64,000 nt of DNA from Salipiger sp. CCB-MM3 (GCF_001687105.1 NZ_CP014596.1:613501-677500), one strand, 5' to 3'; shown: positions 18,012 to 27,643, counted from the first letter of the stretch. The notes: generated by a model not told the origin, from the letters alone. Numbers and translations are program-made.

Positions 18012-18941
18012 TCAGAGGCTGGGGTTTCCAACTGTTACAGATCGCGCGGGCACGGTCACATCCGCGGGCGGCTCTTCGCCGATCATCACCAGTTCGCGCG
18101 CTTCCATTAGCCCGGCGAACCATGCGGCCAGCTCTGCCGGATCCTCGGGGTGGGCGTGATGCCCGGCGGGCGTGTCGAGCACGATCTTCGAGGGTGCCCA
18201 GATGCAGCTCTGGCCGTTCTTCATCGCCCAGTCGAGTTCGGTCCGGGTGGCCACCACCTTGGCGCGAGGATCGCGCGCGGCAAGCGTCCAGGCGTTCTGC
18301 TCGATGGCCAGAAGGTCGATCCGGCGCTGCGCCAGCGGATGGGCGGCGCTGGGGCGGGGGCCGTCCGGCAGACCCACGCAGAGGATCACCGGCGCGCCCA
18401 AAGCCTCGGCCTGATCGAGCCAGCCCGGCAGCGCGGCATCCGCGATGGCGGCGTTCGACAGGTAGATCACCCGCGGGTGCGGCCGCTCGCGCGCCGCATC
18501 CTGCGCCGAGCCCACCGGTTCCCCGTCGCGGGCGCGGACGATCTCGACCCCCAGCGCACCGGGGCCGCGATCCAGCTTTTCGATCCGCACGAAGACCCGC
18601 AGCGCCTGCGGCTCTAGCAGGATGCGCTCGGCGATGCGCTCGGCCAGCGTCTCGAGCAGGTTGAGCCGTTCGGCCTCCAGCTCGGCGGCGATGGCCTCGG
18701 TCACCTTGTCGTAAGAGAGGATCAGATCGACGTCGTCTTCCAGCGCGCCCTTACCGGGGGCCACTTCGACCACGACGTTGAAGCGCACGCGCTGCGGATG
18801 GCCGCGCTCGGCCTGAAAGGCACCGATCTCGACCTCGACCACGTGGTCACGCAGCGAGATGCGGTCGCGTGGCGTTTCGCCCGCGGTGGCAATGGCGCGT
18901 TCGTCGGGATGGGCGAAGGCGAGGCGGATTTCGTCGGCCAT
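18012..18941 (-). CDS. folB: dihydroneopterin aldolase with long C-terminal extension
   Basis: The N-terminal 125 residues match dihydroneopterin aldolase, which cleaves dihydroneopterin to 6-hydroxymethyl-dihydropterin in folate synthesis. Visible are RISLRDHVVEVEIGAFQAERGHPQRV and LILSYDKVTEAIAAELEAERLNLLETLAERIAERIL split by short loops, then VFVRIEKLDRGPGALGVEIVR. A second part of about 180 residues follows (VIYLSNAAIADAALPGWLD, VILCVGLPDG, WAPSKIVLDTPAGHHAHPEDP) that ordinary FolB, about 120 residues, lacks. It has a Rossmann-like alternation but I do not recognise a family. Position next to folP supports the folate role of the N-terminal part. Confidence 0.9.
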   Translation of the reverse strand: MADEIRLAFAHPDERAIATAGETPRDRISLRDHVVEVEIGAFQAERGHPQRVRFNVVVEVAPGKGALEDDVDLILSYDKVTEAIAAELEAERLNLLETLAERIAERILLEPQALRVFVRIEKLDRGPGALGVEIVRARDGEPVGSAQDAARERPHPRVIYLSNAAIADAALPGWLDQAEALGAPVILCVGLPDGPRPSAAHPLAQRRIDLLAIEQNAWTLAARDPRAKVVATRTELDWAMKNGQSCIWAPSKIVLDTPAGHHAHPEDPAELAAWFAGLMEARELVMIGEEPPADVTVPARSVTVGNPSL

Positions 18942-19035
18942 GGCAGCGGCTCCGAATGGAAAAGTGCCGCCTCTCTAGCAGGGGCTTTCCGCAAGGGCGA
19001 CCCCGCGAACGTCGCCGCGGGGCCGAAAAGCGGCC

Positions 19036-19671
19036 TCAGTTCGAGCTGACGCGATAGCCGGCGCGATAAAAGTAATGCGCGCCGATGCTGGCGGTCTTGG
19101 TGAACTTGCGCGCCCAGCTGGGGCGCACGGCGCGGGTGTGATAGAAGGTGGCGCCCTTGGTCAGCACGCGCGGCGCGCCGGTCATCACCGCCTTGGCGAC
19201 TTTCGCCACGCGGTCCCAAGCGGCCTGTTCGCTCACATGCTCGGGGCGGCCATCGCAGGTGTAGGAGAACTGGCAGGCGTGCAGACGCCCGGTGCCCTGA
19301 TTGACCACGCCGCAGATCGAGCCGGGGAAGCGCGGGCTGTCGACCCGGTTCATGATCACCTCGGCCACCGCGAACTGACCCTGCAGGCTTTCGCCGCGGG
19401 CCTCGAAGTACAGCGCCTCGGCGAGGCATTGGAACTGCGCACCGCCCGTGGCCTGGGGCTGGGTGGCAAGCCAGCTCTTGTCGTAGCTCGGCCCTTTCAC
19501 CGCGCTGGCAGAGATCGGGGTGATCATGCTGCGCAGATGCGAAGAATTTGCGGAACGAAGTGCGCTCTGCTCGAGTTTAACGAGGTGACGGATACTATCA
19601 TGCTGAATGTCAGCACGAGCGGGCAGGGCAGCCGAAAAGGCAGCGATGGCGATCGCGATGGCACGGAACAT
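19036..19671 (-). CDS. SleB-type cell wall hydrolase
   Basis: A 211-residue exported peptidoglycan hydrolase of the SleB/hydrolase-2 family. The signal peptide is MFRAIAIAIAAFSAALPARA, with cleavage before DIQHD. After a spacer, the catalytic domain runs from about residue 80 with CLAEALYFEARGES (catalytic-type glutamates at 85 and 90). It continues through FAVAEVIMNRVDSPRFPGSICGVV and CQFSYTCDG to the C-terminus. Family members act as lytic transglycosylases or amidases on cell-wall glycan. It is a single gene with its own upstream region of about 160 bp. Confidence 0.9.
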   Translation of the reverse strand: MFRAIAIAIAAFSAALPARADIQHDSIRHLVKLEQSALRSANSSHLRSMITPISASAVKGPSYDKSWLATQPQATGGAQFQCLAEALYFEARGESLQGQFAVAEVIMNRVDSPRFPGSICGVVNQGTGRLHACQFSYTCDGRPEHVSEQAAWDRVAKVAKAVMTGAPRVLTKGATFYHTRAVRPSWARKFTKTASIGAHYFYRAGYRVSSN

Positions 19672-19834
19672 TCTGGGCTCTCACATCTCGGGGAGGCTAA
19701 CGCAGGGTTGCCGAAATCTGGGGCGATTTACAAAAATGTCGCCTAATGGTCCAGCCTGATGGAGTCACACAAAAGTATCGGTGCCGTAACCTTTCGAGGG
19801 AAACGGCTCATTTAGGGCGAAAATCGGGCAAAAC

Positions 19835-22399
19835 CTACCCGATCTTGTGTTTGATCGCGAGCTGTGCGGCAGCAAGTCGCGCCACCGGAACCCGGAACGG
19901 AGAGCAGCTCACATAGTCGATGCCCGCCTCTCGGCAGAATGCAATCGAATCAGGATCGCCGCCATGCTCGCCGCAAATGGACAGCATGATTCCCCCGTTA
20001 CCGTGTCTTCCGCGCTCCACTCCGATGCGGATCAACTCGCCCACACCCTCGGGATCGAGCCGGTGGAACGGGTCCTCGGCAAAGACGCCCTGCTGCACGT
20101 AATGCGACATGAAGCGCCCCGCGTCGTCGCGCGAGAGGCCATAGGTCATCTGCGTGAGGTCGTTGGTGCCGAAAGACATGAAGTCGGCATGCTGGGCGAT
20201 CTCGTCGGCGCGCAGACAGGCGCGCGGGGTTTCGACCATCACGCCGAGCGAATAGTCGAAATCGCGCCCGCGCTCGTTGCGCACGGCGGCTGCCACCGCG
20301 TCGATGCGCGTCTTGACCAGTTCCACCTCTTTCATCGCCGAGACCAGCGGCAGCATGATCTCAGGCTCGACCGGCGCGCCGTCCTGCGAGGCGTCGATCG
20401 TGGCCTCAAAGATGGCGCGGGCCTGCATGTCGTAGATCTCGGGCACCGCGATCCCGAGCCGCACGCCGCGCATGCCCAGCATCGGGTTGTATTCGCCCAT
20501 GGATTCCACCCGCCGAGTCACGTCGCTGACCGGCAGATCCAGCGCCTCGGCCAGATCGCGCAGCCCGGCGCGGTCGGTGGGCAGGAACTCGTGCAGGGGC
20601 GGATCGAACAGGCGGATGCAGACGGGCATGCCTTCCATGATCCGGAAAAGCTCTGTGAAATCCGCGCGTTGCATCGGAAGCAGGCGCGCCAACGCGGCTT
20701 TGCGGTCATCGGGGCTGTCGGCAAAGATCATCTCGCGCATCGGCGTGATGCGATCCGCCTCAAAGAACATATGCTCGGTCCGGCACAGGCCGATGCCCTG
20801 CGCCGCAAAGTTGCGCGCGGTGGCGGCATCGGCGGGGGTGTCGGCATTGGCGCGGATGCCGATGTCGCGCGCCTCATCGGCCCATGACATGAACGTATGG
20901 AAGGCGTCATCCAGCGCCGCCTCGACCATCTGAGGAGCCCCCGCCAGCACCTGACCCGACGAGCCGTCGATGGTGATCACATCGCCCTCGCTGAAGCGGC
21001 GACCGTCCTGCGAAATCAGCACCTTGTCGTTCAGCCGGAAGCCCATGTTCGCGGCGCCCACAACCGAAGGGAGGCCAAGGCCGCGCCCGATCACAGCAGC
21101 ATGGCTGGTCATGCCGCCGCGCTCGGTCAGCACCGCGGCGGCGACATGCATGCCGCGCACGTCCTCGGGCGAGGTCTCGCGGCGGACAAGGATGCAGGGC
21201 TCGCCGCGCGCGGCAGAGGCCTGCGCCTCGGCGGCGTTGAAGACGATCTTGCCGGTCGCCGCACCGGGCGAGGCGGCCACGCCGCGTCCGATCACGTCGC
21301 GCTCGGCCTCGGGCGAGACCTGCCGGTGCAGCAGTTCTGAAAGCCCGCGCGGCTCGACCCGCATCAGCGCCTCTTCGCGGCTGATGATGCCATCCTCGGC
21401 CAGCCGCACAGCGATGCGCAGCGCGGCGCGGGGCGAGCGTTTCACCCGCACCCCGTCAAGGATGTGCACGCGGCCATTTTCCAGCGTGAACTCGATCTGC
21501 ATCTCGGCGCGCAGCCGCTGGCGCATCAGCCGTGCATGACTTTTCAGCTGCTCGAACGCCTCCGGCGCCATCTCTTCCAGCGACGGCCCGCGCCGGTCGC
21601 GCTCCAGAAACAGCGCTTCGCCTTCATTGTGCAGCGCCTCGCGGCCCTGACTCTGGTGCAGGTAGCGCCCGGTGATCTGCGGCAGCCCGGTGTCGGAATT
21701 GACCAGCTGCAGCACGCCCGAGCCGCATTCGCCCGCGCCCAGACCCAGCGCCATCTCTTGCACGATCAGGCCCAGCCCGGCATCCACCGGCGCGCCCTTG
21801 GCCTGCCGCAGCAGCCGCGCCGTGGTGCCTTCCCACGCCCGCGCCATGGTGCGCAGCACCGCTGCAAGCTGCACCGCCGCATCCTGCGGGAAGGGCTCTT
21901 CGGCCTCTTCCTCATAGGCGTGCAGCGCATCCGTCAGCCCTTGCTGACCGGTGCTTTCGATCTCTTCGAAGACATCCGGGTCCAGCCGCGCCACATGGAT
22001 CGCGTAGCTGACCACGAACCGCATATAGAGCGCCGAGGCCGCCTCGGCGCCGAGGCTGTCGGAATATTCCACGAAAGTGGCGTCGTTCATCCCGATGTTC
22101 AGCACCGAGCCAGGCCCGCCCCAATCAGGGTCCTCGGACGAGGGGCGCACGCACAGCAGCGTGCCCGGCGGGAACTGCGCGAGGATCAGCTCTGGCGGCG
22201 GCATCTCGCCCTGCGCGATGCGATGCACCGTCTCAAAACTCAGCGCAACGGTGCGCGGCACCGGCAGGTCAAGCCGAACCAGCCGCTGCAGGCATTTCGC
22301 CCGGCCGCCATGGGTCGGCGTCGCAATCGGCGCCGAGGGGGTGATCAGCGTGACATGCGGGTCATCGGCCTGCGTGTCGGGTCGGTATGTGTCGGGCAT
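19835..22399 (-). CDS. pyruvate phosphate dikinase-like protein with diverged ATP-binding half
   Basis: An 854-residue protein with the domain order of PPDK: an N-terminal ATP-grasp region (about 1-345), a swivelling phosphohistidine domain, and a PEP/pyruvate barrel. The phosphohistidine loop GGMTSHAAVIGRG (His433) and the barrel with NPMLGMRGVRLG and the acid/base cysteine in LSICGEHGG (Cys809) are intact. The ATP half is not: the usual GGKG lysine region reads GGRAKCL. In the distal ATP motif the D-x-E element reads QIE, and the Gln and Arg of L-L-Q-T-R appear as Asp315 and Val317. The protein may not use ATP/Pi normally. It sits beside glyS as canonical ppdK often does in alphaproteobacteria. 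Named ppdK only with reservation. Confidence 0.85.
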   Translation of the reverse strand: MPDTYRPDTQADDPHVTLITPSAPIATPTHGGRAKCLQRLVRLDLPVPRTVALSFETVHRIAQGEMPPPELILAQFPPGTLLCVRPSSEDPDWGGPGSVLNIGMNDATFVEYSDSLGAEAASALYMRFVVSYAIHVARLDPDVFEEIESTGQQGLTDALHAYEEEAEEPFPQDAAVQLAAVLRTMARAWEGTTARLLRQAKGAPVDAGLGLIVQEMALGLGAGECGSGVLQLVNSDTGLPQITGRYLHQSQGREALHNEGEALFLERDRRGPSLEEMAPEAFEQLKSHARLMRQRLRAEMQIEFTLENGRVHILDGVRVKRSPRAALRIAVRLAEDGIISREEALMRVEPRGLSELLHRQVSPEAERDVIGRGVAASPGAATGKIVFNAAEAQASAARGEPCILVRRETSPEDVRGMHVAAAVLTERGGMTSHAAVIGRGLGLPSVVGAANMGFRLNDKVLISQDGRRFSEGDVITIDGSSGQVLAGAPQMVEAALDDAFHTFMSWADEARDIGIRANADTPADAATARNFAAQGIGLCRTEHMFFEADRITPMREMIFADSPDDRKAALARLLPMQRADFTELFRIMEGMPVCIRLFDPPLHEFLPTDRAGLRDLAEALDLPVSDVTRRVESMGEYNPMLGMRGVRLGIAVPEIYDMQARAIFEATIDASQDGAPVEPEIMLPLVSAMKEVELVKTRIDAVAAAVRNERGRDFDYSLGVMVETPRACLRADEIAQHADFMSFGTNDLTQMTYGLSRDDAGRFMSHYVQQGVFAEDPFHRLDPEGVGELIRIGVERGRHGNGGIMLSICGEHGGDPDSIAFCREAGIDYVSCSPFRVPVARLAAAQLAIKHKIG

Positions 22400-22437
22400 G
22401 ACAGGCCCCTGTTACTCTGCGCTGCAGAATAGCCCGG

Positions 22438-22477
22438 AAAAGGGGCCGTGCCCTAACATCTTTTGTGGCACGGCCCC
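22438..22477 (-). terminator. rho-independent terminator of glyS
   Basis: GGGGCCGTGCC (22442-22452) and GGCACGGCCCC (22467-22477) form an eleven-pair perfect stem. On the minus strand it is followed by TTTT (complement of 22438-22441). It lies about 50 bp past the glyS stop and ends that transcript just before the PPDK-like gene. Confidence 0.85.
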
Positions 22478-22526
22478 AATGACGGGACGTTACGGCACCG
22501 CGAGCGCCGCCTCTGGGGCAGGGGCG

Positions 22527-24770
22527 TCAGCCCTCGACCCGGCTCAGATCGGCCACTTGCAAGCAGATCTGGCGAATGCGCGACAGCAGGTTCAGCCGGT
22601 TGCGGCGCACCACCTGATTGTCCGAGTTCACCTGAACCGCCTCGAAGAAGGCGTCGATCGGCGCGCGCAGGCCAGCCATCGCGCCCATGGCGGCGGCGAA
22701 ATCTTCGGCCTCCATCGCGGGCTTGATCTCGGCCTCGGCCTTGTCGAGCGCGGCAAACAGCGCCTTTTCCTCGTCGCTTTCGGCGAACTTCGGATCGGCG
22801 CCGAAGCTGTATTCGACCCCGTCCTTCTCTTCGGCCTGCGTCAGGATGTTGTTGGCGCGCTTGAAGCCCTGCAGGAGGTTCTCGCCATCGTCGGTGCCAA
22901 GGAAGGCGCCAAGCGCCTCGGCGCGTTTCACCACCAGCAGCAGATCGTCCGAGCCGGGCATCGCCAGCACGGCGTCGATCACATCGTGACGGATGCCCTC
23001 GCCCTTGAGGTGCACCTTCAGGCGGTCGTGGAAGAAGGCCAGCAGATCATCCGACAGATCCGGCACCACCTTGCCGACCTTCCGCAGCACCGAGCCTTCC
23101 TCGGCGGGGGCCTTGTCCTCGAACTTGCTGAGAACCGCCTTGAACGCCGCGCCAAAGACGCCGTGATCGGCGATCTCGTCGATCAGCGTGTCGAGCGCTT
23201 CAAGTTCCGCCTCTTCGGCCTCGGCATGCAGATGCGCTTTCTGGCGCACGATCTGCGCGTCGATGTAGCGATCCAGCGGCAGGCGCAGACCGTTGTTCAG
23301 CACCAGACGGATAACCCCAAGCGCGGCACGGCGCAGCGCGAAGGGGTCCTTCGAGCCGGTGGGCTTCTCGTCGATCGCCCAGAAGCCGGTCAGCGTGTCG
23401 AGCTTGTCGGCCAGCGCCACCGAGACAGAGACCGGCGCGGTCGGCACGTCGTCCGACGGGCCAAGCGGCGAGTAATGCTCTTGGCAGGCGGCGGCCACTT
23501 CGGCGGGCAGCTGCGCGGCGGTGGCATAATAGCGGCCCATCAGGCCCTGAAGTTCGGGGAACTCATAGACCATTTCCGACGACAGATCGGCCTTGGCCAC
23601 GGTGGCGGCCTGCTGCGATAGCGCGGCATCGGCACCCACGGCTGGGGCCAGTTCCGCCGCCAGTGCGGCGATGCGCCCGATGCGGTCCTTCTGGCTGCCC
23701 AGCTTGTTGTGGAAGGTCACATTGCCCAGACGGTCGGTCCATGCGGTGAGCCCTTCGGACTTGGCCACGCGCAGGTCGTTCTCCCAAAAGAACTTGGCGT
23801 CCGACAGGCGCGCCGACAGAACTTTCTGGTTGCCCGCAAGGATGGTCGCGCCATCGTCGGCAGTCTCGATGTTGGCGACGGTGACAAAGCGTTCGATCTG
23901 GCCCGACGCGGTGTTTTTCACCGAAAAGAACTTCTGGTGCTCTTTCATCGAGGTTTGCAGCACCTCGGGCGGCAGCTGCAGGAATTCCGCGCCGATCTCT
24001 CCCATCAGCACCACCGGCCATTCCACCAGCCCGGCCACTTCGGCGAGCAGGCCGCGGTCCTCGACCACCTCCAGCCCGGCGGCAAAGGCGCGGTTGGTGG
24101 CGTCATGCCAGATGGTGTCGGCGCGCTCGGCGGGGTTCAGCACCACTTTGGCGCGCTTGAGCTTGGCCTCATAGTCGTCGAACGAGCTGACCTCAAACGC
24201 ATCCGGCCCCATGAAGCGATGGCCACGCGTGGTCTTGCCCGCGACGATCCCGTCGATCTCCAGTGGCACCACTTCGGCGCCTTGCTCGTCGGTCAGCAGG
24301 CACAGGATCGAATGCAGCGGACGCACCCAGCGCAGCGAGCCCGCGCCCCAGCGCATGGACTTCGGCCACGGGAAATTGCGGACGGTCTTTTCCAGCACCT
24401 CGGCGACGATCTCGGCAGCCGGGCGACCGGGCTTCTCGATGATGGCGAAAAGCACTTTACCCTTCTTGTCCTCACGCTCTTCGCATTGCTCGCGGGTCAC
24501 CCCGGCGCCGCGCAAAAAGCCCTCGATGGCCTTTTCGGGCGCGTCGACCTTGGGGCCGCGGCGCTCTTCGCGGGTGGCGGGCGAAGCGGCCAGCAGGCCC
24601 TGAACGGTCAGCGTCAGGCGGCGCGGGGTCGAGAAGGCGGCGGCACCGGCATAGGTCAGACCGGCCTCGACCAGACCGTCGGTGACGAGCTTCTTCAGGT
24701 CCTCGGCGGCACGCGATTGCATCCGGGCCGGGATTTCTTCGGAAAAGAGTTCGATCAGCAGGTCGGGCAT
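22527..24770 (-). CDS. glyS: glycine--tRNA ligase beta subunit
   Basis: Beta subunit of the heterotetrameric bacterial glycyl-tRNA synthetase. It binds tRNA and is needed with GlyQ for charging. From ATG 24770 the product has 747 residues and begins MPDLLIELFSEEIPARMQ, the conserved GlyS N-terminus. An in-frame codon at 24812 would add 14 residues but lacks support. The middle part shows VKNTASGQIERFVTVANIE, DDVPTAPVSVSVALADKLDTL and DPFALRRAALGVIRL, the HD-like domain signature. The C-terminal anticodon-binding part ends at RVEG. glyQ, usually close by, is not in this window. A strong terminator follows the gene. Confidence 0.96.
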   Translation of the reverse strand: MPDLLIELFSEEIPARMQSRAAEDLKKLVTDGLVEAGLTYAGAAAFSTPRRLTLTVQGLLAASPATREERRGPKVDAPEKAIEGFLRGAGVTREQCEEREDKKGKVLFAIIEKPGRPAAEIVAEVLEKTVRNFPWPKSMRWGAGSLRWVRPLHSILCLLTDEQGAEVVPLEIDGIVAGKTTRGHRFMGPDAFEVSSFDDYEAKLKRAKVVLNPAERADTIWHDATNRAFAAGLEVVEDRGLLAEVAGLVEWPVVLMGEIGAEFLQLPPEVLQTSMKEHQKFFSVKNTASGQIERFVTVANIETADDGATILAGNQKVLSARLSDAKFFWENDLRVAKSEGLTAWTDRLGNVTFHNKLGSQKDRIGRIAALAAELAPAVGADAALSQQAATVAKADLSSEMVYEFPELQGLMGRYYATAAQLPAEVAAACQEHYSPLGPSDDVPTAPVSVSVALADKLDTLTGFWAIDEKPTGSKDPFALRRAALGVIRLVLNNGLRLPLDRYIDAQIVRQKAHLHAEAEEAELEALDTLIDEIADHGVFGAAFKAVLSKFEDKAPAEEGSVLRKVGKVVPDLSDDLLAFFHDRLKVHLKGEGIRHDVIDAVLAMPGSDDLLLVVKRAEALGAFLGTDDGENLLQGFKRANNILTQAEEKDGVEYSFGADPKFAESDEEKALFAALDKAEAEIKPAMEAEDFAAAMGAMAGLRAPIDAFFEAVQVNSDNQVVRRNRLNLLSRIRQICLQVADLSRVEG

Positions 24771-24877
24771 GGTCTCACCAGGATAAATTTCGCCTGCGGG
24801 GATAGACCCCAATGGCGCTGGCGTCCAGCCGTTTGCGGGAAACTCCTGCGCGCTTTGGCACGCGCAGGCGCGCTGGC

Positions 24878-27643
24878 TCAGCTGCGGGGCATTTTCAGCA
24901 CGACATTGCGCCCGGATTTGACGTAGCGCAGCTCGTCGTCATCAATCGCCGCGATGCGGCCGCCGTCGATCCGATCCCCCACCTGCACCTTCTGGTATTT
25001 GCCCGAGGGCAGGCGCACCAGTGCGCGGCGGTCCGAGTCCTTGCCGTAAATGCCGATCAGCGCCACGTCACGCAGGTCGATCTGATGGCGCTGCGTGGCA
25101 TTGCCCGCCACGCCCGCACTTTGCGGCACGCTCGGCCCAGAGGGGATCTGCGCCGCTTGCTGGCGGGCGTCCTCGACGATCGTCTCCATGGTGCGCGGAC
25201 GCGGCAGCGGCGTCAGCGAGGCCCCGATGGCCTGTTCCGTGGTCGGCAGATCCAGCGCCGCGGCCTCTTCTTGCGGCGTCAGAGGGCGCATCTGCGGGCG
25301 CATTTGCTCAAGCTCGGCCAGCGACACACCGCCCAGCACCGCGCGCTCGGTCTGCTCAATAAGATCGCCGGGGCGGCCCTGCGGGCGGAACTGCTGCAGC
25401 GCCGGATCCGCGCCGGTGGCCAGAGCGGCGGTGGTCAGAACCTCCTCCTGCGTCTCTGCCGTCTCCGTGTCCGCTGGCGTTGCGGGCGCATCGGCCTCGG
25501 CGGTCTCGTTGGCGTCGGGCGCGGTCTCGCTTTGCGGCGCGGCCTCGGGCGTGGCCTGTACCTCAGGCGCGCTGGCCGGGTCAGGGTCGCGCAGCGGCGG
25601 GGTCTGCGGCGGCAGGCCGGTGAAGATGCGCACCCCGTCGGGCGAGACGGTGCCCTCGGGCGTCGCCTTCACCAGCCCGCGGTCGTCGAGATCGAAGCGC
25701 ACGCCCGGACCGGGCGGCAGGCGCACCGGCTGCAGGCCAAGGTCCTCGCGCGGGGTGCCATCGAGATCGGGCAGGGCCACGGCGTCGAACTGCTGCACCT
25801 CGGGGTCGATCGAGGCGACATAGACGTCCTCGGCATCGGTGAGCGGCGGGCGGTTCGGCGCATTGGGCGCGCGCTGCCAGATGCCGTCGACGGCATAGCG
25901 CGCGGCGGCGTCATCGGCGCTCATGCGGGTGCGCGGGGTCATCCCCGGCTCGAGCGGCGGCGCATCCTCCAGCCCCTCGCTGGCGGCGGGCGGCAGTTCC
26001 AGTGCGGCCAGTTCGGCATCGCCAGCCTCTTCCTCGGCTGCGACGGCAGGCGCCACCTCCGCCACATCGGTCTCGGTGCTTGCAGGCGCGGTCAGCGGCG
26101 CAGCGGGGGTTTCGCGCGGCGCAAAGAACTGAGCGATCTCATCCTTCATGAAGACCGACGCCCAAGCGGCGACACCCAGCAGGAAGAGCAGCAACAGAAG
26201 CGTCAGCACAAGCCCGAGGAAGCGCGGCTTGCCGCCCACCTTCTGGCCGCTGCGGGCGCCGAAGATGGTCATCTGTTCGCGCTCTTGCTCGGGGCTGAGC
26301 GAACTGGCGGCGCGGCGCGCGGTGGCACTCTGGTCCTGCCCACCCTGGCCCGACTCGCGCTGCAGCGCGGCCACGCGGGCGCGGCCCGACACGGGCGTCA
26401 CGCCAGAGGGATCCACCGGCTCCGACACCGGCGGGCGCGGCGTGACCTGTTTGATGCCCTGCGTGGTTTCCGAGCCGGTCTGCGGCTCGGGCGGGGTCTT
26501 GATCGGGGCAAAGCTCGGACGCGAGGCCGCCTGCGGGGCGCTGGCGCCATTGGCGCCGCTTGCCGCCTCGCGGCGTTTGCCAAAGCCAAAGCCGCGGCGT
26601 TTGGCGCTCGCCTCCGGCGCATCGGGTTTCGCCTCGGGCTCGGGGGCAGGCGCGGCGGCGCGCAGATCTTTCCCTTTGGGCGCAGCGACATGGGTGCGGC
26701 CCATGGTCAGGCGCGGCGCGGCTTCGGGGGCCGGAGGCACGGCGTCGCGGCTTGCGCGCACACTGCTGAAGCTCGGCGCGGCGGGCGGCGCCGTCGGCGC
26801 GCTCATCGCCGGGCGGGCCGGTGTCTGCGGCCCGGGTTCAGGCGTGAGTTCAGGCGTGGGTTCGGGGAACTCTGGCAGAGGCGGCGCGGGCTCCGGGTCG
26901 CTCTGCGCGGCGGTCTGCTCTTCCGGCGCTTTGCTGGGCTCGGCGACAGGTTCGGGCTCTGCCGGAGCGGGCTGCACTTCAGGGGTGTCAGTAGACTCTG
27001 CGCTTTCCGTAGCTGTTGCCGAAGCGGCGGGCGGTGCTGCCGCAACAGCGGCGGCGGATGTCTCCTCCGCGGCGCTCGATTGATCCTCTGCGGCCAGCGC
27101 GGGCGTCTCGGTTTCCGGCTCAGCTTCGGGTTCCAGCAAGATCACCTTGGCCGGACGCTCGGGCGCAGCCCCGCTCCATCCGCTCGCCGGGCCGAAATAG
27201 GCCGCGCCGCGGAAGGTGCCCGAGGGCGGGATCGCGGCAAACATCACCGGCTCGAACCCGCGCTCGCGCAGGAACGCCTCGGCCTCGTTCATCGTCTCGC
27301 GCGCCACCGCAGCCCCGAGCAACGTCGTGCCCGAGAGCGACCAGTCGAGCACCAGATCGGCCACCGGGTAGGGCGTCGCCCCATCGAGCGCCGCCTCAAG
27401 CGCCGTGCGCCGCACGGACTGGCTGTCGCCGGGGTCGGGCAATTCGATGTAGCGCACCTGATCGTTGGGCAGGAAGATCGCCACCTCTGTCCCCGCGGGG
27501 TCAGCCTCGAGCGCGCGGCTGCGCAGCCCGTCAAATGCCCCGGCGGAAAACGGGGCCTCGGCCAAGGGCCGCCAGCCGCCCGCCTGTCGGCGCAGCAGGG
27601 TCAGGCCCTCGGAGGAAAGCGAAAGCGCGAAATCTGGTACCAT
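24878..27643 (-). CDS. large GspL/PilM-like and PilP/GspC-like membrane protein
   Basis: A 921-residue protein. Residues 1-175 resemble the cytoplasmic actin-like domain of GspL/PilM proteins (FALSLSSEGLTLLRR, VAIFLPNDQVRYIELPDPGD, AALDGATPYPVADLVLDWSL). A Pro/Glu/Ala-rich linker runs to about 470. One transmembrane helix follows (about 474-498, LVLTLLLLLFLLGVAAWASVF), then a long acidic Ala/Pro-rich periplasmic region. The C-terminal 70 residues read like the PilP/GspC homology region (VALIGIYGKDSDRRALVRLP, VGDRIDGGRIAAIDDDELRY). No type II secretion or type IV pilus genes are nearby. It is 107 bp upstream of glyS in the same direction. Some genomes carry misleading translation-factor names for such proteins. 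Confidence 0.8.
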   Translation of the reverse strand: MVPDFALSLSSEGLTLLRRQAGGWRPLAEAPFSAGAFDGLRSRALEADPAGTEVAIFLPNDQVRYIELPDPGDSQSVRRTALEAALDGATPYPVADLVLDWSLSGTTLLGAAVARETMNEAEAFLRERGFEPVMFAAIPPSGTFRGAAYFGPASGWSGAAPERPAKVILLEPEAEPETETPALAAEDQSSAAEETSAAAVAAAPPAASATATESAESTDTPEVQPAPAEPEPVAEPSKAPEEQTAAQSDPEPAPPLPEFPEPTPELTPEPGPQTPARPAMSAPTAPPAAPSFSSVRASRDAVPPAPEAAPRLTMGRTHVAAPKGKDLRAAAPAPEPEAKPDAPEASAKRRGFGFGKRREAASGANGASAPQAASRPSFAPIKTPPEPQTGSETTQGIKQVTPRPPVSEPVDPSGVTPVSGRARVAALQRESGQGGQDQSATARRAASSLSPEQEREQMTIFGARSGQKVGGKPRFLGLVLTLLLLLFLLGVAAWASVFMKDEIAQFFAPRETPAAPLTAPASTETDVAEVAPAVAAEEEAGDAELAALELPPAASEGLEDAPPLEPGMTPRTRMSADDAAARYAVDGIWQRAPNAPNRPPLTDAEDVYVASIDPEVQQFDAVALPDLDGTPREDLGLQPVRLPPGPGVRFDLDDRGLVKATPEGTVSPDGVRIFTGLPPQTPPLRDPDPASAPEVQATPEAAPQSETAPDANETAEADAPATPADTETAETQEEVLTTAALATGADPALQQFRPQGRPGDLIEQTERAVLGGVSLAELEQMRPQMRPLTPQEEAAALDLPTTEQAIGASLTPLPRPRTMETIVEDARQQAAQIPSGPSVPQSAGVAGNATQRHQIDLRDVALIGIYGKDSDRRALVRLPSGKYQKVQVGDRIDGGRIAAIDDDELRYVKSGRNVVLKMPRS

